64,000 nt of DNA from Alcanivorax nanhaiticus (lineage in GTDB: Bacteria; Pseudomonadota; Gammaproteobacteria; Pseudomonadales; Alcanivoracaceae). Below, in pieces: positions 19,067 to 28,688 of the stretch (positions are counted from its first letter, which is position 1; the number at the start of each line of letters is the position of its first letter). The stretch lies in assembly GCF_000756665.1 (NCBI RefSeq), contig NZ_ARXV01000009.1:62001-126000 (forward strand), read 5' to 3'. The notes beneath the pieces were generated by a model. That model saw nothing but the letters and a program-made list of their open reading frames with translations, searched no databases and was not told the origin of the DNA. Made by a program: the position numbers and the translations under genes.

Positions 19067-20497
19067 TCAGTCGTCATCACTCCCAAGCTCGCCTTCCATG
19101 TCGAGCTCCTTGATCTTGCGAGTCAGGGTATTACGGCCCCAACCCAATAGTGCAGCAGCATCTCGCTTGCGGCCACCCGTATGTTGCAGAGCGACTTCGA
19201 TCATGGTGCGCTCGAATCCCGGAACAGCCTGCTCAAGGATGCCACGCTCGCCTTGAGACAGTGCACGGTCAGCCCAGTTGCGCAGGGACTTGAGCCAGTC
19301 GCCACTGACATCGCCACCCTTGCTTGCCACCACTTCTTTCAGCTCCGGCGGCAAGTCATCTACCAGCACCTCACGGCCAGAAGCCATCACTGTCAGCCAA
19401 CGACAGGTATTCTCCAGCTGGCGAACATTCCCCTGCCAAGGCTGCGCCGCCAGATATTTTTCCGTGTCCTTGTGCAGCACCTTGGGCTCCACACCCAGCT
19501 CACTGGCGGCCCGCTGCAGAAAATAATTGGCCAACCGGGGAATGTCTTCGCGCCGCTCGGACAAGCGCGGAATATGGATACGGATAACGTTTAGACGGTG
19601 GAATAAATCCTCACGAAAATCACCTTCTTTCACCAGCTTTTCCAGATCCTGGTGGGTCGCAGCAATAATGCGTACATCAACATGGATTGGCGTGGTACCA
19701 CCCACACGGTAGAACTCGTTTTCCTGCAGCACCCGCAGCAAACGAGTCTGTGCCTCCAACGGCATATCACCGATTTCATCCAGGAACAGGGTCCCGCCGT
19801 TTGCCTGCTCAAAGCGGCCAACGCGCTGATTGTTAGCGCCGGTAAACGCCCCCTTCTCATGGCCAAACAGCTCTGACTCAATGAGGTCCTTGGGGATCGC
19901 AGCCATATTCAAGGCCACAAAATTTTTCTCACGGCGCATGGAATGCCTGTGCAGGGCCCGAGCCACCAACTCCTTACCGGTACCGGATTGACCATTGATC
20001 AACACGGTCACATTGGAATGGCTAAGGCGGCCAATGGCACGAAACACTTCCTGCATGGCAGGCGCTTCGCCAATGATCTCTGTAGGAGCTTCTTCTACGG
20101 CAGCCGGAAAGCCTTCCTGGGTTTCTTCACGATGCTTGATGGCGCGGCGCACCAGTGCAACCGCTTCATCCACGTCAAAGGGCTTGGGAAGGTATTCAAA
20201 TGCGCCGCCCTGATAAGACGCCACTGCAGAATCCAGATCCGAATGCGCGGTCATGATAATCACTGGAAGATCCGGATTCTTGCGCTGCAGAATCTTCAGC
20301 ATGCGCAACCCATCGGTCCCCGGCATACGCACATCACTGATCAGAACCTGGGGCTCACTCCCCCCCTCCTCCAAGGTATTCAGCGCCTCATCGGCATCCT
20401 CGAAACAGGTCACGGCATAGCCTTCCTGGCTCAGTGCTTTTTCCAATACCCAACGAATGGAGCGGTCATCGTCTACAACCCAGATACTTACACTCAT
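19067..20497 (-). CDS. ntrC: Nitrogen regulation response regulator NtrC
   Basis: Sigma-54-dependent activator of nitrogen-limitation genes such as glnA. The protein is 476 residues: receiver domain with phosphoacceptor Asp55 (ISDVRMPG), AAA+ domain with Walker A GQSGTGKE and the sigma-54 contact loop GAFTGA near 216, and a C-terminal Fis-type helix-turn-helix ([21 protein letters not shown]). It lies 34 bp after ntrB in the order glnA-DUF4124-ntrB-ntrC. Confidence 0.97.
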   Translation of the reverse strand: MSVSIWVVDDDRSIRWVLEKALSQEGYAVTCFEDADEALNTLEEGGSEPQVLISDVRMPGTDGLRMLKILQRKNPDLPVIIMTAHSDLDSAVASYQGGAFEYLPKPFDVDEAVALVRRAIKHREETQEGFPAAVEEAPTEIIGEAPAMQEVFRAIGRLSHSNVTVLINGQSGTGKELVARALHRHSMRREKNFVALNMAAIPKDLIESELFGHEKGAFTGANNQRVGRFEQANGGTLFLDEIGDMPLEAQTRLLRVLQENEFYRVGGTTPIHVDVRIIAATHQDLEKLVKEGDFREDLFHRLNVIRIHIPRLSERREDIPRLANYFLQRAASELGVEPKVLHKDTEKYLAAQPWQGNVRQLENTCRWLTVMASGREVLVDDLPPELKEVVASKGGDVSGDWLKSLRNWADRALSQGERGILEQAVPGFERTMIEVALQHTGGRKRDAAALLGWGRNTLTRKIKELDMEGELGSDDD

Positions 20498-20531
20498 GAC
20501 CAGCCTCTCCGTGGATTTCCGATTTTTTTAC

Positions 20532-21617
20532 TCATAACGCAACATTCTCTTTTTCGACTTCATCCGGCTGCTCCATGGGCAGCAGAATACTGAATATGGT
20601 TTCGCCCGGTACGCTCTCACATTCAATCAGGCCGTGATGCTGACTGATGATGGACTGGGCAATCGACAACCCCAACCCGGTACCCGCTGCACGGCCACTC
20701 ACCATGGGATAGAACAGCGTTTCCTGCACTTCAGGATCAATCCCCGGGCCGTTATCAATGACGTCGACTCGCAACACCAGACGGTGCCGCAGCGCGCCAA
20801 TCGTGAACTGACGCAGCACCCGCGTTCGCATGATAATCCGGGCATTTTCGGTAGCTGACTCCAGTAAAGCCTGGGTCGCATTGCGAATCAGGTTGAGTAA
20901 TACCTGGATCAACTGATCCCGGTCGGCCACCACATCCGGCAAACTGATGTCGTAATCGCGCCAGATCGCCACCCCAACGGGATGCTCGGCCAACAACAGT
21001 TGCCGAACATGCTCCAGACACTCGTGCACATTCACCGGTCGGAACTGGGGAGGCTTGCGCGGTCCCAGCATGCGGTCCGCCACATTCCGCAAACGATCCG
21101 CCTCATCGATGATGACCTTGGTGTATTCAGTCAGCTCGGGATCAGGCAATGCCCGCTCCAGTAACTGGGCTGCACCGCGGATACCCCCCAGCGGATTCTT
21201 GATCTCATGGGCCACCCCTCGCACCAATGCCCGAGTAGCCTGATGCGCATGCAACAGCGCCTCTTCACGGGTAATCCGCAGCAACCTGTCCAGCGCCTGC
21301 AATTCAAGCAACAGACACAAGGGCTGACCGGGTTCGTTAATCGGGCTCACGGAGTAATCCACCGTGACTTCATAGCCCGGGGCCACGGAAAGCCTGGCCT
21401 CACGTCGGGTGAACGGGTGCTCATCCTCAATGCACTGCTCAAGTGCAGCACGGGCATCCGCATCATCGTAGAAGTATTCAGGGAGGGTCTGGCCCACCGC
21501 TCGCACGGCACTGGTCGCCAGCAGCATCTCTGCCGCCGGATTCAGGTAACGCACGCGCAGCTCACTATCGAGCATGACCACCGCAGTGCGCAGGTTATCC
21601 AGCAACCGTTTGTGCAA
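20532..21617 (-). CDS. ntrB: Nitrogen regulation sensor histidine kinase NtrB
   Basis: PII-regulated kinase/phosphatase of NtrC, cytoplasmic, without membrane segments. It has an N-terminal PAS domain (NPAAEMLL), an H-box RGVAHEIKNPLGGIRG, N-box LNLIRNATQAL, and G-boxes DNGPGI and GTGLGLSIAQ. No ATG opens this frame. I place the start at a TTG (21615-21617) because AAAGGTGG lies just upstream of it; the next option is a TTG at 21635, adding six residues, without an RBS. About 361 residues. Confidence 0.93.
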   Translation of the reverse strand: MHKRLLDNLRTAVVMLDSELRVRYLNPAAEMLLATSAVRAVGQTLPEYFYDDADARAALEQCIEDEHPFTRREARLSVAPGYEVTVDYSVSPINEPGQPLCLLLELQALDRLLRITREEALLHAHQATRALVRGVAHEIKNPLGGIRGAAQLLERALPDPELTEYTKVIIDEADRLRNVADRMLGPRKPPQFRPVNVHECLEHVRQLLLAEHPVGVAIWRDYDISLPDVVADRDQLIQVLLNLIRNATQALLESATENARIIMRTRVLRQFTIGALRHRLVLRVDVIDNGPGIDPEVQETLFYPMVSGRAAGTGLGLSIAQSIISQHHGLIECESVPGETIFSILLPMEQPDEVEKENVAL

Positions 21618-21786
21618 AATGACACCACCTTTCAACTATTGGCCCATAACAGGGCATAAGCAATTATCAGGCCACCTTACGCGCACCGTTAAATCGCCCT
21701 GTTTCAGGTTCAGGTGTGCGCTTCACGCCAGCCGTTGAAAGAAGTGTATCGAGAAGGGATAGGAATATGCACCACAAAGGTGCAAT

Positions 21787-22506
21787 TTAGTTGCGCGGAG
21801 TGGGTCGCGGCAGGGCAGGACGAGCAGGGGAGGCACGATCTGCCGCCCCTCCCACATTGGCACTACCACCCGCACTGGCACCGCCACCTACACCGGCAGC
21901 ATTGCCACGATCAGCGGCGCCACCCACATCTGCGGTCGCCCCATTGCGGTCAGGGCGATGCCTGAAATCACTGGCCGTACTGCGGTGCACATAGAATTCC
22001 ACCGCCGAGGAAGAAATCAGTACCTGACCGTCACTATCAAGCACCTTGACCACCAACGCATGCCCGCCTCGCTCCGGTGCCTCAATACTCATCCCTGGCT
22101 GCGCCACACCATCCACATAAAGCACCAGTGAATCACCAGAACGAAGCGCAGGCTCCAATTCGACTGTCACCATCACCGCAGCTTCCGGGTTTCTCACGGT
22201 GGACTCGTTGGCCGGCGAAGTAATCTTGAGAGAGGAATATCCCTTGAACAGCGACGACGTCTCTTCCTCGTCACTGGAAGAGCCAATATCGCTCAAATCC
22301 ACCTGTTTTATAGGTACGGTGTTCATCTCCCGCAGCTGAACCTCTTCAGACTCCACTCCCTCTGGCTGCTGGTCGGTAAACACCACATTGCCATTGGCAT
22401 CCACACTGCGGTAAATCCCGCTGGCCGGCTTCTCCGATGCTTCTGCAGCAAAACCCACCCCTGCCAGTACAAGCAGACCCAGCAGCAAGCTCCATTGCAT
22501 TCTCAT
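21787..22506 (-). CDS. DUF4124 domain-containing exported protein
   Basis: A 239-residue exported protein. A signal peptide (MRMQWSLLLGLLVLAGVGFA) precedes a DUF4124 segment (GIYRSVDANGNVVFTDQ, about 31-47). A beta-rich middle domain follows (about 90-175). The tail from about 185 is an unusual low-complexity stretch with repeats of GGAADRG/GVGGGASAGG ending PARPALPRPTPRN. DUF4124 proteins sit between glnA and ntrB in Pseudomonas as well; the role is unknown. Start at 22506 has GGAGAGG upstream. Confidence 0.75.
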   Translation of the reverse strand: MRMQWSLLLGLLVLAGVGFAAEASEKPASGIYRSVDANGNVVFTDQQPEGVESEEVQLREMNTVPIKQVDLSDIGSSSDEEETSSLFKGYSSLKITSPANESTVRNPEAAVMVTVELEPALRSGDSLVLYVDGVAQPGMSIEAPERGGHALVVKVLDSDGQVLISSSAVEFYVHRSTASDFRHRPDRNGATADVGGAADRGNAAGVGGGASAGGSANVGGAADRASPARPALPRPTPRN

Positions 22507-22620
22507 AATGCCTCTCCATGATCTGATTACCCGATTCTGTCCCCTGGTTGGACAAGAGGAAAGGGCTAATTGCTCAATTTTCTGCACCCAAGCCGCTTGC
22601 CGTGAATCTGACGCATAAAA

Positions 22621-22645
22621 AAAGCCCCCGACAAGCGGGGGCTTT
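22621..22645. terminator. Rho-independent terminator of glnA
   Basis: A 10-bp stem aaagcccccg (22621-22630 with 22636-22645), 5-nt loop, flanked by A and T runs so that it can act in both directions. It lies 24 bp past the glnA stop. Confidence 0.9.
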
Positions 22646-22668
22646 TTAACTGCCAGTTTCCGAAGAAA

Positions 22669-24075
22669 TTAGCAGGAGTAGTACATGTCGAACTCAACCG
22701 GGTGCGGAGTCATGTTCAGACGCTCGATCTCACCACGCTTCAGGGAGATGTAGCCGTCGATCATGTCCTTGGTGAATACATCACCTTCGGTCAGGAAGTC
22801 CATGTCAGCTTCCAGGCAATCCAGAGCCATGGTCAGGGTGTGCGCCACAGTCGGGATGTCTTTCGCTTCTTCAGCCGGCAGATCGTAGAGATCCTTGTCC
22901 ATGGCATCGCCAGGGTGCAGCTTGTTCTTGATACCGTCCAGGCCAGCCATCAGCAGTGCCGCGAAGCACAGGTAGGGGTTGGCAGAAGGATCAGGGAAGC
23001 GCGCTTCGATACGACGAGCCTTGGCGCTGCTCACGAACGGAATACGGATGGAAGCAGAACGGTTACGGGCAGAGTAAGCCAGCATTACCGGAGCTTCGAA
23101 GCCGGGCACCAGACGCTTGTAAGAGTTGGTGGAACCGTTGGTGAAGGCGTTCAGGGCGCGAGCGTGCTTGATGATACCGCCGATGAAGTACAGGGCTTCG
23201 TCGGACAGACCAGCATAGCCGTCGCCTGCGAACAGGTTCTTGCCGTCTTTGGCCAGAGACACGTGAACGTGCATACCGGAACCGTTATCACCGATCAGCG
23301 GCTTGGGCATGAAGGTAGCGGTCTTGCCGTAGGCGTGAGCCACGTTGTGTACGCAGTACTTGAGGATCTGTACTTCGTCAGCCTTGGCAGTCAGGGTGTT
23401 GGCGCCAACGCCGATCTCACACTGACCAGCAGTACCCACTTCGTGGTGGTGTACTTCGATCTTCAGACCCATGGACTCCATGGCAGAACACATGGCGCCA
23501 CGCAGGTCGTGCAGGCTGTCTACCGGCGGAACCGGGAAGTAGCCGCCTTTCACGCCCGGACGGTGACCAATGTTGCCACCTTCGAAGTCTTCGTGGGAAA
23601 CCCACGCAGCTTCTTCGGAGTGGATGTTGTACATGGAACCCTGCATGTCGGATTTCCACTGTACGGAATCGAATACGAAGAACTCCGGCTCCGGACCGAA
23701 CAGGGCAGAGTCAGCGATACCGGTGGACTTCAGGTACTCTTCAGCGCGCTTGGCAACGGAACGCGGGTCACGCTCGTAACCGGTCATGGTGTTCGGCTCG
23801 AGAATGTCGCAACGCAGGTTCAGAGTAGCCACGTCAGTGAACGGGTCCAGTACGGCGCTGGCGTCGTCAGGCATCATCACCATGTCGGATTCGTTGATGC
23901 CTTTCCAGCCGGCGATGGAGGAGCCATCGAACATTTTGCCGTCGGTGAAGAAATCTTCGTCGATCTCACCCACTGGCAGAGTAACGTGCTGCTCCTTACC
24001 ACGGCTATCGGTGAAGCGCAGGTCCACCCATTTCACATCGTTTTCTTTAATCAGCTTGAGGGTCTTTTCAGACAT
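22669..24075 (-). CDS. glnA: Glutamine synthetase type I
   Basis: Makes glutamine from glutamate, ammonia and ATP; dodecameric, cytoplasmic. The start at 24075 (MSEKTLKLI) has AGGAGG upstream and gives 468 residues. Landmarks: [25 protein letters not shown], the ATP-binding stretch HVSLAKDG preceded by GDNGSGMH, and [10 protein letters not shown] with the adenylylation tyrosine, so it is the GSI-beta type controlled by GlnE. Transcription is probably from the sigma-54 promoter at 24194-24208 activated by NtrC, which is encoded 2.2 kb downstream. Confidence 0.98.
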   Translation of the reverse strand: MSEKTLKLIKENDVKWVDLRFTDSRGKEQHVTLPVGEIDEDFFTDGKMFDGSSIAGWKGINESDMVMMPDDASAVLDPFTDVATLNLRCDILEPNTMTGYERDPRSVAKRAEEYLKSTGIADSALFGPEPEFFVFDSVQWKSDMQGSMYNIHSEEAAWVSHEDFEGGNIGHRPGVKGGYFPVPPVDSLHDLRGAMCSAMESMGLKIEVHHHEVGTAGQCEIGVGANTLTAKADEVQILKYCVHNVAHAYGKTATFMPKPLIGDNGSGMHVHVSLAKDGKNLFAGDGYAGLSDEALYFIGGIIKHARALNAFTNGSTNSYKRLVPGFEAPVMLAYSARNRSASIRIPFVSSAKARRIEARFPDPSANPYLCFAALLMAGLDGIKNKLHPGDAMDKDLYDLPAEEAKDIPTVAHTLTMALDCLEADMDFLTEGDVFTKDMIDGYISLKRGEIERLNMTPHPVEFDMYYSC

Positions 24076-24193
24076 TGTCGTGCGTCCTCCTAAGGAACAG
24101 CGGGTTTGTCTCTGACTTTCTCTACTGCACCGGTATGGAGCAATACAGAGAGCCGGTATTCTCGGCCAGTCGGCCTGCTTTGCCAATAGGGAG

Positions 24194-24208
24194 GCAAATA
24201 CCATGCCA
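24194..24208 (-). promoter_or_regulatory. Sigma-54 promoter of glnA
   Basis: On the minus strand the site reads TGGCAT, 5 bp, TTGC, matching the sigma-54 consensus TGGCAC-N5-TTGC at 9 of 10 fixed positions. It is 119 bp upstream of the glnA ATG. NtrC-dependent sigma-54 control of glnA is established in enteric bacteria and Pseudomonas. Confidence 0.85.
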
Positions 24209-24255
24209 GCCCTTTTTTAGCGCATCACGCCTTTTCTCTGGGGTTTAACGGGGGA

Positions 24256-24275
24256 TGCACCACACGAATGCACCA
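24256..24275. promoter_or_regulatory. Candidate NtrC binding half-sites
   Basis: Two TGCACCA half-sites at 24256-24262 and 24269-24275, spaced 13 bp apart as direct repeats, about 50 bp upstream of the sigma-54 promoter. TGCACCA is the conserved half of the NtrC site; the opposing halves are only partly matched. Confidence 0.55.
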
Positions 24276-24303
24276 TATCGGAACACATAGAGATCGAAAA
24301 GCA

Positions 24304-24555
24304 CTAAAACAGTGCGCCATTGTCTTCACCGACTCGCAGAAGCACATAAACCTCATGCCCCTGCTCCCCGGTTTCCAGCACCTCATGGCCATTGATACGG
24401 CACCAAGCCGGGATATCATTCAAGGAACCCGGGTCTGTGCTGATAACCCGCAACTGATCTCCGGTCTGCAGGGTTCGCACCTTGTTCTGGGTCTTGATGA
24501 CCGGCATCGGGCACAGCAGGCGGCGGGTATCCAGCTCATGAATCACATCAGACAT
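24304..24555 (-). CDS. TusA-like sulfurtransferase
   Basis: An 83-residue protein of the TusA/SirA family, two-layer alpha/beta fold. The N-terminal motif RRLLCPMPVIKT carries the persulfide-accepting Cys in a CPxP motif. TusA-type proteins pass sulfur from a cysteine desulfurase to tRNA thiolases and other acceptors. It starts 4 bp after the PP-loop gene upstream, so the two are probably co-transcribed and functionally linked. The start at 24553-24555 (MSDVIHELD) is preferred to an upstream ATG at 24591 that lies inside the previous gene. Confidence 0.88.
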   Translation of the reverse strand: MSDVIHELDTRRLLCPMPVIKTQNKVRTLQTGDQLRVISTDPGSLNDIPAWCRINGHEVLETGEQGHEVYVLLRVGEDNGALF

Positions 24556-24559
24556 ATCG

Positions 24560-25645
24560 TCACCCCACATTCCAGGCCACGGGGACATCATCGGGCAGCG
24601 CCGGTTTGACGGTCACCTGACGGGCCACTCCATCTGCCTGACGTATTTCAAGGGTCACTTCATCCTGAACCCGGCCTTTCGAGTAGCGCGCCACAATAGC
24701 AGCAGCCTGCTGAAGCTCTTCTTCGTTCTCGAAATTGCCATCCACCAGCGCCAAGGGGCCGGGGCAACTTACCGTGGTGATGCTGGTGAACATATAGCGG
24801 TAGCCTTCCAGGAAACGGTTCTCACCTTCCTCACGGCTAATGATCAGCTTGTAATGGGGCTTGGGCCGCAGGTGGCGCCCTACCTTGAGCAGCATGATGT
24901 CATCCAGCTCATAGCGCCGCTCATTACGGGCCTTCCACAAATCTGCCAGCTTGTTGGAATAAGACTCATCCGTCAGGAAGCAACAGCCGCCAGCTGGCTG
25001 GGCAAAGTCATCCAGCCCAAAATGTTTGGCCAACGCCATTTGCGGCTTGCGATTACGGCCAGAGAAATCGAACAACTCATCGCGGTTCACCCAGCCCTCC
25101 CGCTCCGGCAGGGTCGCTGGCAGATTCTTGGCACACAGCGGGCGCAGCAGACGGTCATCCGCACCGGATTCCTGGCTAATGATCGGCATGGTTTCCTTAC
25201 GCTGACTCTTCGGGCGCTGGCCAATGACTTCGCCTGTAACAATGAAGTCGAAGCCTCGATCACCGGCGAATTCACGCGCCTTGTTAATCATCAGCGTAGC
25301 CTGGTTAACCATGAAAATCTTGCAATCCAGGCAGGGGTTCAGGTTAGCGCCATAACCGTGCTTGGGGTTAAGCACCACATCCTTGTACTCCTCGGAGATA
25401 TCAATGATGTGCATCTTGATGCCCAACTGCTCGGCCACCCACAAAGCGTTGTTACGCTTGTCTTTGTCCTTGTCTTTCTTGCGGATCGCGTGGGTATGGC
25501 CTTCCACACAAAAACCGGTGAAGAAGTTTACCCCTTCCACCTCGATTCCCTGCTCCTGCATTACCTTCACAGCCAGCATGGAATCCAGTCCGCCGGACAC
25601 CAGCGCGATGGCTCGACGCTGAATCGGTTGGGTTGCCTCAGTCAT
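24560..25645 (-). CDS. PP-loop ATPase of the MnmA/TrmU-like tRNA-thiolation group
   Basis: A 361-residue protein. The N-terminal PP-loop SGGLDSMLA (near 17-25) adenylates a substrate. A CxxC pair in NPCLDCK (near 103-109) and a further CC in PAGGCCF (near 215) match the cysteine layout of tRNA 2-thiouridylases. Its C-terminal part (about 240-335) resembles an NFACT/DUF814-type RNA-binding domain, not the MnmA barrel, so it is probably not the housekeeping MnmA. A low-complexity KKDKDKDK stretch lies near residue 60. Pairing with a TusA-like protein suggests sulfur transfer to RNA; the actual substrate is unknown. Start ATG at 25643-25645. Confidence 0.75.
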   Translation of the reverse strand: MTEATQPIQRRAIALVSGGLDSMLAVKVMQEQGIEVEGVNFFTGFCVEGHTHAIRKKDKDKDKRNNALWVAEQLGIKMHIIDISEEYKDVVLNPKHGYGANLNPCLDCKIFMVNQATLMINKAREFAGDRGFDFIVTGEVIGQRPKSQRKETMPIISQESGADDRLLRPLCAKNLPATLPEREGWVNRDELFDFSGRNRKPQMALAKHFGLDDFAQPAGGCCFLTDESYSNKLADLWKARNERRYELDDIMLLKVGRHLRPKPHYKLIISREEGENRFLEGYRYMFTSITTVSCPGPLALVDGNFENEEELQQAAAIVARYSKGRVQDEVTLEIRQADGVARQVTVKPALPDDVPVAWNVG

Positions 25646-25824
25646 GAAATAAACCTGCCTGTCAGTGGCGCATAAAACCTGCAACGCCCTGAGCCTGAAA
25701 ATTGGGCGGCGAAGTATAGCAATCGCCCGGTTTTCACGCATCCTCCACGACCACCGTCTGTCACTTGCACGTCACAGTGACTCACCACACTGCCGTTCTC
25801 GACTATCAATCACCGACCCACACT

Positions 25825-26772
25825 ATGCAATTCCGACTTCGCAGCCTGGGGCTGACTATCACTATGTTGGCCATCAGTGTCGCCCAGATCTGGTGGTGGC
25901 ACACTCCCCAGGCCCCCTGGCTTATTCATAAGCAACCACTGGCCGGGCAACGTATCTGCGTCATCGGGGATGCGGGCTGGAGTAACGAGCCAGCTCTCAC
26001 CATCGGCTCAGCCATGGTAGAACTGCGATGCAACCAGATTCGCTATCTCGGTGATCTGGTCTATCCGGATGGTATCAGCAGCCCCGACGATCCACTGATC
26101 GAAACGCGCTTCCTGCCCACTCTGAAACCCGCACTGGATGCAGGCATTCCGGTCTATCTGGTACTGGGTAACCATGACTGGAAGCAGAGCGGGGACGCCT
26201 GGCTGGAAGTGGCAAGGCGCCACCCACTGATCCATTTCCCCCATTTCTACTATTTTGAAAGCTGGCCCGATGCTTGCGCCTTCAGCCTGGAAACCACCTG
26301 GTTCGAAAAGTGGTATCACTTACATCGCCAAGGAAATTGGCTGGAGAGCAGCAAGACGCAGGCACAGCAACAACACTGCCGACTCAGCCTGGTCTTTACC
26401 CATCACCCCATGTACAGCACAGGCTCTCACGGCAACGCAGGAGAGATGATCAATCTGGGTTTGAAGCACAAGCTGGTTGGGCACCTGGATCTGATCATGA
26501 GCGGACATGACCACATCCTGTCTGATGAAGGTGAATACCAAGGCACACGCCAGCTGATCTCCGGATCAGCCAGCATCAATAATGATCTCGGGCCCGGCAG
26601 TGACAAACAGCACTTCACCCGCGCCACCCATGGACTACTGACTCTGGACATCGAGAACAGGGGTGACAGGCTCACTGTGGACTACCGGTTTTATAGTGTT
26701 CTCGGCAACCGTGAGGCCCCATTAATCACCTTGCTATGGCAAGGCACCCAGCATGGAGAAGGCGTAAGATAA
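25825..26772 (+). CDS. Membrane-anchored calcineurin-like metallophosphoesterase
   Basis: A 315-residue protein with an N-terminal membrane anchor or uncleaved signal (about 5-25) and the full set of metallophosphoesterase motifs: GDAG near 50, GDLVYPDG near 76, GNHDWK near 114, HHPMY near 193 and GHDH near 228. The pattern resembles tartrate-resistant/purple acid phosphatase-type enzymes. It probably acts in the periplasm. Substrate not predictable. The ATG at 25825 is preferred to a TTG at 25765 because the hydrophobic anchor then begins near the N-terminus. Confidence 0.8.
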   Translation: MQFRLRSLGLTITMLAISVAQIWWWHTPQAPWLIHKQPLAGQRICVIGDAGWSNEPALTIGSAMVELRCNQIRYLGDLVYPDGISSPDDPLIETRFLPTLKPALDAGIPVYLVLGNHDWKQSGDAWLEVARRHPLIHFPHFYYFESWPDACAFSLETTWFEKWYHLHRQGNWLESSKTQAQQQHCRLSLVFTHHPMYSTGSHGNAGEMINLGLKHKLVGHLDLIMSGHDHILSDEGEYQGTRQLISGSASINNDLGPGSDKQHFTRATHGLLTLDIENRGDRLTVDYRFYSVLGNREAPLITLLWQGTQHGEGVR

Positions 26773-26783
26773 GCGGCATTTCA

Positions 26784-28625
26784 CTATCCGCTCCTGTTAA
26801 AAAACCGCGAAATATCCTTGAGCACCGACGCCAGCGCATCACTGAGCTTCGCAAGCACCACGCCCTCATCCTCAGGAGGCAGATCGTTCACTCGACTGAT
26901 GGTCATCTCAGACAAGCCTCCGGCCTTCAAGGGCATAGCTACCTTGTAGTCCTCACCCACATAGGCGAGTGCATCCCAGCTGGCAACCAGCCGATAGCTC
27001 TGATCACGGCGTGGCGCGAAAAGGGACGTACCAATCGCGTAATCCGACGCAGGATTAGTCACTCCCAGCAAGGGCAGCAAAGTGGGCATCACATCCAGAT
27101 GACTGGTGGGGCGTGACACAACACCTGGAGGGCGCCCCGGCACCGCCATCACTAGCGGCACATGGATCTGCTGCCGATGGAATTCAGAATTGTGCCCCCA
27201 GCGGCCATTTTCCATGAACTCCTCCCCATGATCGCCTGTAATAATCACTATCGTATCTTTCAGACGACCTCGCTCTTCCAGCTCTGACAACACCCGGCCC
27301 AACTGCTGGTCGAGATGGTGGGAGGCGTTGACATAACGATTGAAGATACCGCCAATATCCTTTTCCAGATCCATGGTCGCGTAGTTCATGTCTGGCAGAT
27401 AATCTTCCCGGATCACACTCTCCTCGGGGAAGTAATAACGAGCATGGGCAGATTCAAAGAACATGAATCCCATGAAAGGCTGCCCGTCTGGATTGGCACC
27501 CATCCATTTCAACAAGCGCGTCACATTGCGACGATCCCGCTTCCAGCCCTCTTCGTTATCATCACTCACCATGCTTTCTTTTGGCACATTGACGAACACG
27601 GTGCGATCAAATTCCGGATAGCTAAAATTGGCACTGGTAAACAAACCCAGCCGGTAATCTTCTTCCTGCAACAGATCCATCACCACCGGCGAGCGGCGTT
27701 CATCCAGAACGCTGAACCAATAATTGCCGGGGAGCCCATAGAACAGACTGAAAATTCCCATACGAGTACCATTGCCCCCACTGATATGGTCAGTGAAACG
27801 GGTACCATGCTTTTCGGCAAAACCCCACAGATTTGGCATGATTTCCGGTGTCAGCATGTCCCAACGCAAGGACTCCGCCACCAGGATCATGACATTGGGG
27901 CGAGCCGCGTCATCAATCAGCTGAACAGGGTTTCCGGGGTAATCGAGACGGCCTTTCACATCGGCCTGCAAATCACTACCACGCGTCATTTCAACGCCCC
28001 ATTCCTCTGCCACACGCCGAAAGGTAGTGGGCTGATAGAAGGGTACGGACTGGGCCGCCATCAGCACCGGGCGGTAACCCTTAAGATGGCTGAAACCATA
28101 CACAGCCCTCTCCCCCACCATACACAGCAACAGGATCGCAGCCATATAACGCAGTCCTGGCACGGGACGGAAGCGAGTCAGTAGCAGCACAGCTCCCTGA
28201 ATCATCAGCACCAGCAGGCAAATCACCGCCACCGTGAGTGACGTTGACGCACTGCCCCCCATGGATTCAATACCTCCGGGTGTGGTGATCAGATTCCAGA
28301 CAAAGCCATTAAGATGAAAGCCATACATGCCATAAATCTGACTATCCACCAGCAACAGGATCGTCAACAGGGACAGGACCAGCAACGCCACCATCTGCTC
28401 AAGACGACGGCCCAGCACCAGACCGAGTAGGCGACAGAGCCCGGCAATCAGGCCCACATACAGCGCTGAATACCCCAGCGCCGCCGTCAGCAGAAACAGT
28501 CTCCCGTCTGCGGGCAAACCTGGCAATGCCGTTCGCGCGGTATACAACTGAATAACAAACAGGAGTAGAAGGTTCGCCAGGTAAAACGCCCGCAAGCGGG
28601 CCTCGGAGGCAGTAGCTCGCTGCAT
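26784..28625 (-). CDS. DUF3413 sulfatase-family inner-membrane protein (YejM/PbgA-like)
   Basis: A 613-residue protein with about five N-terminal transmembrane helices (residues 10-185, the DUF3413 region) and a periplasmic alkaline-phosphatase/sulfatase-fold domain (about 245-600). The active-site region reads NVMILVAESLRWDML and later ITGDHGEEFMENG. YejM/PbgA in E. coli senses periplasmic lipopolysaccharide and tunes LpxC turnover; whether this homologue does the same is inference. Its stop lies 12 bp from that of the convergent phosphoesterase gene. Confidence 0.85.
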   Translation of the reverse strand: MQRATASEARLRAFYLANLLLLFVIQLYTARTALPGLPADGRLFLLTAALGYSALYVGLIAGLCRLLGLVLGRRLEQMVALLVLSLLTILLLVDSQIYGMYGFHLNGFVWNLITTPGGIESMGGSASTSLTVAVICLLVLMIQGAVLLLTRFRPVPGLRYMAAILLLCMVGERAVYGFSHLKGYRPVLMAAQSVPFYQPTTFRRVAEEWGVEMTRGSDLQADVKGRLDYPGNPVQLIDDAARPNVMILVAESLRWDMLTPEIMPNLWGFAEKHGTRFTDHISGGNGTRMGIFSLFYGLPGNYWFSVLDERRSPVVMDLLQEEDYRLGLFTSANFSYPEFDRTVFVNVPKESMVSDDNEEGWKRDRRNVTRLLKWMGANPDGQPFMGFMFFESAHARYYFPEESVIREDYLPDMNYATMDLEKDIGGIFNRYVNASHHLDQQLGRVLSELEERGRLKDTIVIITGDHGEEFMENGRWGHNSEFHRQQIHVPLVMAVPGRPPGVVSRPTSHLDVMPTLLPLLGVTNPASDYAIGTSLFAPRRDQSYRLVASWDALAYVGEDYKVAMPLKAGGLSEMTISRVNDLPPEDEGVVLAKLSDALASVLKDISRFFNRSG

Positions 28626-28688
28626 AATGCATCACCAAAAGAAATCCATCGGGAAACCTTGCATTGCCCGACTTAAGGAAAACTTAAT

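Noticed and set aside
22702..24093. A 463-codon frame opposite glnA
   Set aside because: Shadow of glnA caused by its codon bias; no domain or RBS.
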